Part shown: positions 58,741 through 64,000 of the stretch, one piece after another | Layout of the letters: each line of letters opens with the position of its first letter | Numbering within the stretch: position 1 is the stretch's first letter | NCBI RefSeq assembly: GCF_034670185.1 | Contig: NZ_JAXMNY010000004.1 | Span: 124,001-188,000, forward strand | Origin: Nisaea sp. | GTDB lineage: Bacteria > Pseudomonadota > Alphaproteobacteria > Thalassobaculales > Thalassobaculaceae | Direction: 5' to 3' | Length of the DNA: 64,000 nt | Made by a program: the position numbers and the translations under genes | The notes under the pieces: model-generated | What the model was told of the DNA's origin: nothing | What the model saw: only the letters and a program-made list of their open reading frames with translations | Database searches by the model: none

Positions 58741-59775
58741 ATGAGAAGCATGAAACAGGTGCATGTGGTCGGCTGCCACGCCGCGGGCGAAGTCGGCGAT
58801 GTCATTGTCGGCGGCGTGGCACCACCACCAGGCGACACGATCTGGGAACAGGCCCGCTGGATCGCCGCGGACGGCACGCTCCGGGATTTCATGCTGAATG
58901 AGCCGCGCGGCGGCGTCTTCCGGCATGTGAACCTGCTGGTACCGCCGACGGATCCTCGCGCGGCCATGGGCTGGATTATCATGGAGCCGGTGCACACCCC
59001 GCCCATGTCCGGCTCGAACTCCATCTGCGTTTCCACCGTCCTGCTGGAGACCGGCATCGTGCCAATGGAAGAGCCCGTGACCCGCTTCATGCTGGAGGCG
59101 CCCGGCGGTCTGGTGGCAATCGAGGCGCACTGCCGGGACGGCAAGGCCGAAAGCATCACGGTGTGCAACCATCCATCCTTCGCCGCCGCTATCGACGCGC
59201 CGTTGGAAGTCGAAGGACACGGCACCCTGACGGTATCGACAGCCTATGGCGGGGACAGTTTCGTTATCGTCGACGCGGATGCCCTCGGCTTCACCATCCA
59301 GCCGGACGAAGGCCGCGCTCTCGCGGATCTGGGAGCCCGGATTACCCGAGCGGCGACCGAGCAGCTCGGCTTCAGCCATCCAACGAACCCGGACTGGCGG
59401 CACGTCTCCTTTTGCCTCTTCGCAGGCGGCCTGACAGAGGGCAAAGAGGGGCTGGAGACGCGGCATGCCGTCGCCATTGAGCCCGGCAAGATCGATCGTT
59501 CCCCAACCGGAACGGCTCTTTCCGCCCGCATGGCTTTGCTTCGCACCACCGGTCGCATGAAGGTCGGAGACCGGCTCACTGCCCGGTCGATCATCGACTC
59601 GATCTTTACCGGCCGGATCGAGGAAGAGACCAAGATCGGCGGTCTTGCCGCGATCATCCCCTCGATCACAGGCAGTGCATGGATTACCGGGAATTTCCAG
59701 TATCTGCTCGACCCGACTGACCCCTGGCCCGGCGGCTACCGGGTCGGCGATACCTGGCCTGGCGGCACAACCTGA
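58741..59775 (+). CDS. Proline racemase family protein with Ser/Thr active-site pair
   Basis: A 344-aa member of the proline racemase/hydroxyproline epimerase/trans-3-hydroxyproline dehydratase superfamily: start MKQVHVVGCHAAGEVGDVI, central PTDPRAAMGWIIMEP and the C-terminal GNFQYLLDPTDP block are typical. The two catalytic positions are Ser90 (MSGSN in place of MCGHG) and Thr256 (DRSPTGTA in place of PCGTG). Loss of the second cysteine points away from racemases towards a dehydratase-type activity, but the serine and the missing adjacent histidine at the first site are unusual. Divergent from greB. Confidence 0.85.
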   Translation: MRSMKQVHVVGCHAAGEVGDVIVGGVAPPPGDTIWEQARWIAADGTLRDFMLNEPRGGVFRHVNLLVPPTDPRAAMGWIIMEPVHTPPMSGSNSICVSTVLLETGIVPMEEPVTRFMLEAPGGLVAIEAHCRDGKAESITVCNHPSFAAAIDAPLEVEGHGTLTVSTAYGGDSFVIVDADALGFTIQPDEGRALADLGARITRAATEQLGFSHPTNPDWRHVSFCLFAGGLTEGKEGLETRHAVAIEPGKIDRSPTGTALSARMALLRTTGRMKVGDRLTARSIIDSIFTGRIEEETKIGGLAAIIPSITGSAWITGNFQYLLDPTDPWPGGYRVGDTWPGGTT

Positions 59776-59949
59776 AGACATGCTGCTGTGTGGTAAAACT
59801 CAGCGCGACCGGGCTTTGTCGCGACTTATTCTCCACTCTCTCTGGTTGCGCATTTGGGAAACTGTGTTGAACATATGAGAAATGTAAGAAGCGAAACTGC
59901 ATCACGTGCCGGACGCAGTGCGCCCATAATCCCAAGCAAAGGAAAAGAC

Positions 59950-60750
59950 ATGAGGAAACTCAGTGCATTCGCCGGCATGGCAGCGCTGCTTGCCGTTTCC
60001 GGCGTAAACGGCCCGGCCAATGCGGCTGATATCTGCACAGGCTACGGCCCGCAGACACCACGCGATATCTCTCAGCAGGACGGAACCAACGCACGGCTCT
60101 TCTCCCTCGCGCCTGCCTCGGACAAGCTCAATCTCTGCAACATCCACACGCATACGAATGCCGAGCATAAGGGGCCGGGCTTTTCGGTCTTTGCCGGTGG
60201 CGGCGACTATGGCGGATACAAGTGCAACAATTCCGGCGCTCTCTCGGCTGCGGAGCTTGCCGAACCCGCTGGCGGTTCCGGCGCCTTTGGCCATGTCAAA
60301 CCGGGTGACACGATTGAAGTCCACTGGGTCTTCAGCTCCTGTGCTGTTGCACCCGGCCCGGGGCTGGGCTCCTGCCTCAGCGAGGCCTGCGCCAATCCGG
60401 AACTGCGTGTCGAAGCTCAGGCATTCCTGGTGGTGAACGACCCGAACGCCATCGACTTCACCACGCTGTCCTATGACGGACACATGGCGAACGGCCTGCA
60501 TCAGCCCAAGGCGCTGCCGACCGGCACAGGCAATCCGGTCGTGTTTGCCGGCTCGACGACAGGACCCAGCTACACCGAAGCGAAATGCTCTCCGCTTCAG
60601 GTCACCTGGAGCGTCCGGCCGAACTGCGCGAGGGTCGATATCAACTCTCTCAATCGCTGGGCCGAAGCGGGCAATGTCTTCAAAGAGAAAAAGTCACACG
60701 GCGTGCGCCAGCTGGTGACCGCACCGGAACTGCTGTCGAAAATCAAATGA
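59950..60750 (+). CDS. Secreted delta-class carbonic anhydrase
   Basis: A 266-aa periplasmic protein with a signal peptide (hydrophobic through about residue 20, cleavage probably after ANA at 25). CNIHTHTNAEHKGPGF (63-78) with Cys63, His66, His68, Glu72 and His73 resembles the zinc site of the delta carbonic anhydrases first found in diatoms, which have bacterial homologues. Six further cysteines could form disulfides. It would interconvert CO2 and bicarbonate outside the cytoplasm. The ATG at 59950 follows AAGGA and places the signal peptide correctly. Stand-alone gene. Confidence 0.75.
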   Translation: MRKLSAFAGMAALLAVSGVNGPANAADICTGYGPQTPRDISQQDGTNARLFSLAPASDKLNLCNIHTHTNAEHKGPGFSVFAGGGDYGGYKCNNSGALSAAELAEPAGGSGAFGHVKPGDTIEVHWVFSSCAVAPGPGLGSCLSEACANPELRVEAQAFLVVNDPNAIDFTTLSYDGHMANGLHQPKALPTGTGNPVVFAGSTTGPSYTEAKCSPLQVTWSVRPNCARVDINSLNRWAEAGNVFKEKKSHGVRQLVTAPELLSKIK

Positions 60751-60799
60751 TGTCATGATCCGGGAGGGGGCCAGCCTCTCCCGGTCAGCCCTCTGCCGG

Positions 60800-61864
60800 T
60801 CAGCCTTCCGTGGCCGGTTTCGTTGCCGACTCCATGCTGTGGCGGAGCCTCTGCAGACGGCTGTCCGACAGGCGATAGGCCCAGCGCGAGAGCCTCTCCG
60901 CATTGGCGGCGGCAAAGGACTTGGCTTCTTCCGTCGCGTCGGGGGCGACATTCACCGAGAAATGCGTCCAGGTTTCAACAACGCCGTCCGTGCCCGGAAC
61001 TTCCGCGAAATCGACGATCACGGTGAGGCCGCCCCGGGTCTGATAGATCGCGTTGCCGAGGGACGGCTCGAAGGTCATGCCGTTCATCGACCGGACATCC
61101 TCGAAGGTCAGTTTCGTCAGCCCATCGGTGATTTCGTTCAGCGTGTAGAATGTCGCGAATTTCCGGTCTTCCGGCATATTCATCAACGCGAACGGCGTCT
61201 CGCCCTCGCCCGTGCGGCGCACTTCCAGCACCTTGCCGTTCGGGGCCGTCAGATGGATCTCCTGGATCCGGTCGGCGCCGATATCGACCACCGCCTCATC
61301 CGTCCACGAGGCGATGCGTTGCACATCATCGACCTGTCCGTGCGCAAGCCAGGACCGGGCATCGCCGCTCTGCCGCAAATAGAGCATCGCACCGCCGGTA
61401 CCGCTGGTCCGGTCGATTCCGATCAGGGCATCAACGAGCGCGCCGCCGTCCCGGCCGAGCAACCGTACCCGTGTCGCCTCCGAGCTGGCCTCCGCCACAT
61501 CAGAGACACCAAGCCGGGCATAGCGCGCCGGATCGGCTGTTTTCGCCTCGACCAGCTTCAGCTCAGACAACGAGAGAATAAAACCCCGGACCTTTCCGGT
61601 GTCCGCCGGATATCCGTTCTGTTCCGCAATGCGCCAGGTTCCGTCCTCGCGGACGACACTCACCTGCTCAACCGCACCATCTTTATTCCAGGACATCTCG
61701 ATCCGGGCGATATCGGGGATCTGCTCTTCCAGTCCCGGAAAGGCCGGCACGTTGTCCACCACGGAGATCGTCGTGTCATGACGCCAGAGGACGGCAAGCA
61801 CCGCCGCCAGGAGCATCGCTCCGGTCACGGCGGCCAGAATTCCAAGCGAACGCAAAGTCAGCAT
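60800..61864 (-). CDS. DUF4340 domain protein
   Basis: A 354-aa protein with one N-terminal transmembrane helix (about residues 5-28) and a large extracytoplasmic DUF4340 region. The segment SWNKDGAVEQVSVVREDGTWRIAEQNGYPAD (short core EDGTWRIAEQNGYPAD) is the repeated beta motif of the family. It lies 10 bp downstream of the GldG-like gene and is the usual third partner of GldF/GldG-type ABC systems. The ATG follows GGGAGAG. The substrate of the system is unknown. Confidence 0.82.
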   Translation of the reverse strand: MLTLRSLGILAAVTGAMLLAAVLAVLWRHDTTISVVDNVPAFPGLEEQIPDIARIEMSWNKDGAVEQVSVVREDGTWRIAEQNGYPADTGKVRGFILSLSELKLVEAKTADPARYARLGVSDVAEASSEATRVRLLGRDGGALVDALIGIDRTSGTGGAMLYLRQSGDARSWLAHGQVDDVQRIASWTDEAVVDIGADRIQEIHLTAPNGKVLEVRRTGEGETPFALMNMPEDRKFATFYTLNEITDGLTKLTFEDVRSMNGMTFEPSLGNAIYQTRGGLTVIVDFAEVPGTDGVVETWTHFSVNVAPDATEEAKSFAAANAERLSRWAYRLSDSRLQRLRHSMESATKPATEG

Positions 61865-61874
61865 CGGTCTCTCC

Positions 61875-63872
61875 CTAGCCAGCGGCCGCGGACGCGTGAC
61901 GGCGTCGACGGCGCAGGCTGCGCCAGAAGGCAAGGATGAGCGCCAGGACCGTGATCAGGATCGGCACCAGGGCGATATTGTAGAACCAGAGCGACGTCTC
62001 CAGCCGGTCGACATCCTCGCGGACAGAGCGCTGCACGGCACGAAGCTCACTGCGTATCTTCAGGATCTCCTGCCGGTACGCCTCGATCTCGGCCTGTTCT
62101 TTCTCCGTCACGATAGCCGCCGATCCGTCCGGCATCCTGCGCCGCAGCTCGTCAAACCGCTGTTGCGTTTCCGCAAGGGTCTTTTGCAGCTGCTCTTCGC
62201 GGGCCGCGTACTGTTTCTCCGCCTCGCGCTCGATCTGCTCCAGCACCTCGAACGGACGGGCAGTAGAGCCACGGCCGCGCAAGCCGAGAAGCGTGCTGCT
62301 GCCGGACAGGGCATCGAGGCTGTTCAACACGAAATCGCCATTGCCAGAGACCGGCACCGGCACACGGCGTCCGAAGAACTGCTGCACCCGGACCCAGAAC
62401 CGGTCCGCCAGCACATCGCTGTCGGTGACGACGATCACATCGAGCGGCGCCGTGGATTCCGTCAAAACCTGCGGGAACTTCGCCTTGTAAGCGGCTTCCT
62501 CTTCCGCGCCCGGCGCCTCATCGCCTTCCTTCAGCACCTTCTCCGGCGGGCCGTCGGGGAAGGCGGTGGTCATCTTGTCTGCGGTCAGACGCGCGGCAAT
62601 AACCAGCGGCGTCGGACCCGGCTCGTAGCTCCGCAACAGGGCTTCCGGCGAGCGCATTCCTTTAACCTGCTCGACATTTAGCTCTGCCGAGCCGAGTGAG
62701 GTCGAGACCAGAGGCGTCATCGTCACCGCCGCATCGTCAGCCAGCGCGATATGACCGGCGCTGGCAACAGCCAACGTGCCGACATTCGTGGTGATCGGCG
62801 AGGATTGGTCGATATTGCCGCCCTTGAGTTCCAGCCAGACCACGTAATCCACCGGCCGCCGGCCCTCGCCGGGCTGCACCTTGCGCGCGGTCAGCCGGTC
62901 GGCCGCGATCTTGGTCGGATCGTAGAGCACGCCCCAATGGTCGAACAGAGTCGCGAGATTGCTGCGTTCCGGCGCCAGCTGCCCGAAGAACTGCGCCTGA
63001 CCGCCTTCGGTCTCTGAATAGGGGTCGATGACTACCAGCGCTTTTCCGCCACCAAGCAGGAACTGGTCAATCGCGAACTGGGCGCGCGGGCCAAGCTCGG
63101 CCGTATGGGCCAGCATCAACACGGTGACATCGTCGGGGATCTTGTCGAATTCCGCATCGAGATAGCGGGTCTCGTAGGTCGCACCGATCTGGTCCGCGAT
63201 GATGTAGGGCGCCACCGGGGTCTGCTGCCCCATGGCGTTCATCCGCACCGTGCCTTGCATCGGCAGGCTGGTGACGATCCCGAGGACGGTTCGTTTCGGT
63301 TTCGCAAGAGAATAGATCAGGCGCGAGATATCGTATTCGAGGAAGGTTTCCCGCTCCGGCTGCAGGAACGGAATGACCTCGAGATCGTCGGTCAGGTTGG
63401 TCCCGGAGATGCCGAAGAACACCTGCTCTCCACCCTCCTGCAGCGGTATCTGCTGCAGACCGTCCGCGACGGCGCGATCCTCAAGCTCGGTAAAGGGTTC
63501 CGGATCGTAGACCTCGACACGGACCTTGCCGTCCGAGCGGGCCGCGTATTCGTCGAGCAGATCCCGCACCCGGCCGGCATAGATGCCGTAAAACGGAACC
63601 TCCCGGCCCAGTGCCTCTGAATAGTAGAACTTCAGAGTGACCGGCTCCTCGATGCTCTCGAGCAGCGCTTCGGTCCCGTCCGAGAGCGAAAAGAGCCCTT
63701 CCTCGGTCAGGTCGAGTCTGGTCGAGGTGAACAGAGCCGTGGACAGCACGTTCAGCGCCAGGAAAAGCGTCAGCAGCAGGAACAGGGCTGCGACAGCCAG
63801 GCGGCCTTGCGTGAAGAAACTGCTGCGGGCGCGGGCCGAAGCAACGGGGAGAGGCGCAGAGGGAGTGCTCAT
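61875..63872 (-). CDS. GldG-like ABC transporter-associated protein
   Basis: A 665-aa protein of the GldG/ABC-type uncharacterised transport family. A transmembrane helix near residues 23-45 is followed by a large extracytoplasmic domain beginning STRLDLTEEGLFSLSDGTEALL. This includes FYYSEALGREVPFYG and GGGKALVVIDPYSE, a coiled coil near residues 575-630 (EREAEKQYAAREEQLQKTLAE, read as a short excerpt) and a C-terminal transmembrane helix with a basic tail. It starts 1 bp after the permease gene. In gliding bacteria GldG works in motility; here, without other gliding genes, an envelope transport or assembly role is more likely. Confidence 0.83.
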   Translation of the reverse strand: MSTPSAPLPVASARARSSFFTQGRLAVAALFLLLTLFLALNVLSTALFTSTRLDLTEEGLFSLSDGTEALLESIEEPVTLKFYYSEALGREVPFYGIYAGRVRDLLDEYAARSDGKVRVEVYDPEPFTELEDRAVADGLQQIPLQEGGEQVFFGISGTNLTDDLEVIPFLQPERETFLEYDISRLIYSLAKPKRTVLGIVTSLPMQGTVRMNAMGQQTPVAPYIIADQIGATYETRYLDAEFDKIPDDVTVLMLAHTAELGPRAQFAIDQFLLGGGKALVVIDPYSETEGGQAQFFGQLAPERSNLATLFDHWGVLYDPTKIAADRLTARKVQPGEGRRPVDYVVWLELKGGNIDQSSPITTNVGTLAVASAGHIALADDAAVTMTPLVSTSLGSAELNVEQVKGMRSPEALLRSYEPGPTPLVIAARLTADKMTTAFPDGPPEKVLKEGDEAPGAEEEAAYKAKFPQVLTESTAPLDVIVVTDSDVLADRFWVRVQQFFGRRVPVPVSGNGDFVLNSLDALSGSSTLLGLRGRGSTARPFEVLEQIEREAEKQYAAREEQLQKTLAETQQRFDELRRRMPDGSAAIVTEKEQAEIEAYRQEILKIRSELRAVQRSVREDVDRLETSLWFYNIALVPILITVLALILAFWRSLRRRRRHASAAAG

Positions 63873-63873
63873 C

Positions 63874-64000
63874 CTATTCCGCCTTCTTCCAGTCGATGAC
63901 ATAGGCATTCGCGGTCAACGCAATGACAATCGCGGAGCCGAAGAAGATCAGGTCGCGCAAATCGATCACACCGCGCTGGATAGCCTGAAAGTGCGTCATG
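63874..64000 (-). CDS. ABC-2 type permease, GldF-like (5' part outside window)
   Basis: Only the last 41 codons are present. They encode a hydrophobic end FQAIQRGVIDLRDLIFFGSAIVIALTANAYVIDW followed by KKAE (cited as short parts: FQAIQRGVIDLRDL and IALTANAYVIDWKKAE). This is the C-terminal pattern of GldF-like permeases. The stop lies 1 bp before the GldG-like start, confirming an operon with the two downstream genes. Confidence 0.7.
   Translation of the reverse strand, partial: MTHFQAIQRGVIDLRDLIFFGSAIVIALTANAYVIDWKKAE

Noticed and set aside
1..64000. tRNA, rRNA, insertion sequences, phage genes or CRISPR arrays
   Set aside because: None was recognised on either strand; the only RNA gene with strong support is the SRP RNA.

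Overview
The window is about 64 kb of high-GC chromosome from an alphaproteobacterium, most likely a Rhodospirillales-like marine or soil heterotroph. This rests on family recognition and gene order: a CycM-type membrane cytochrome c next to kdsB-pheA, the tlpA / argH-lptM-lysA-TIGR02302 block, ffs-dnaX-ybaB-recR, chorismate mutase-hisC-tyrA beside a methyltransferase/gloB pair, and a class II (B12-dependent) ribonucleotide reductase as the only reductase seen. I found no rRNA, tRNA, CRISPR array, insertion sequence or prophage.

Layout. 1-6.4 kb: partial Gfo/Idh oxidoreductase, YciI protein, pheA, kdsB, cycM, hisN, a 2-hydroxyacid dehydrogenase and a MarR regulator. 6.5-12.5 kb: M17 aminopeptidase, GST, MATE exporter, cobalamin genes cbiB and cobP, and a small orphan locus (candidate sRNA plus a 77-aa membrane protein). 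12.6-19.4 kb: gamma-glutamyltransferase, a second 2-hydroxyacid dehydrogenase, and a LysR regulator divergent from an acyl-CoA dehydrogenase/TPP-enzyme operon. 19.4-22.2 kb: three palindromic repeats and nrdJ with paired NrdR boxes. 22.2-31.9 kb: ftsE-ftsX-ydcF, a zinc-ribbon protein, a low-GC two-gene cassette (carboxyl methyltransferase plus acyltransferase/cyclic-nucleotide-binding fusion), TIGR02302, lysA, lptM. 31.9-39 kb: argH, tlpA, a TAXI solute-binding protein, hbd, etfA-etfB, PduO-type adenosyltransferase, HIG1-type protein. 39.3-49.4 kb: J-domain protein, Nudix hydrolase, ChaC, DUF2125, tyrA-hisC-chorismate mutase, gloB, GST, cupin. 49.4-54.8 kb: glycosyltransferase, EamA transporter, recR-ybaB-dnaX and the SRP RNA gene. 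54.9-64 kb: a 3-hydroxyisobutyrate-dehydrogenase-like/carboxymuconolactone-decarboxylase pair, a greB-amidoligase-glutamine amidotransferase operon, a proline-racemase-family enzyme with an atypical Ser/Thr active-site pair, a secreted delta-class carbonic anhydrase, and a GldF/GldG/DUF4340 ABC system running off the right edge.

Themes. Aromatic amino acid and histidine synthesis are split over two loci (pheA and hisN; chorismate mutase, hisC and tyrA). B12 use links cbiB, cobP and the adenosyltransferase to NrdJ. Fatty-acid/acyl-CoA oxidation is represented by hbd, etfAB and the acyl-CoA dehydrogenase. Several gamma-glutamyl/glutathione genes occur (ggt, chaC, gloB, two GSTs).

The least explained parts are the low-GC acyltransferase-CNB/methyltransferase cassette (25.75-27.58 kb), the amidoligase/GATase module (56.4-58.0 kb) and the putative structured RNA at 11.28-11.36 kb.
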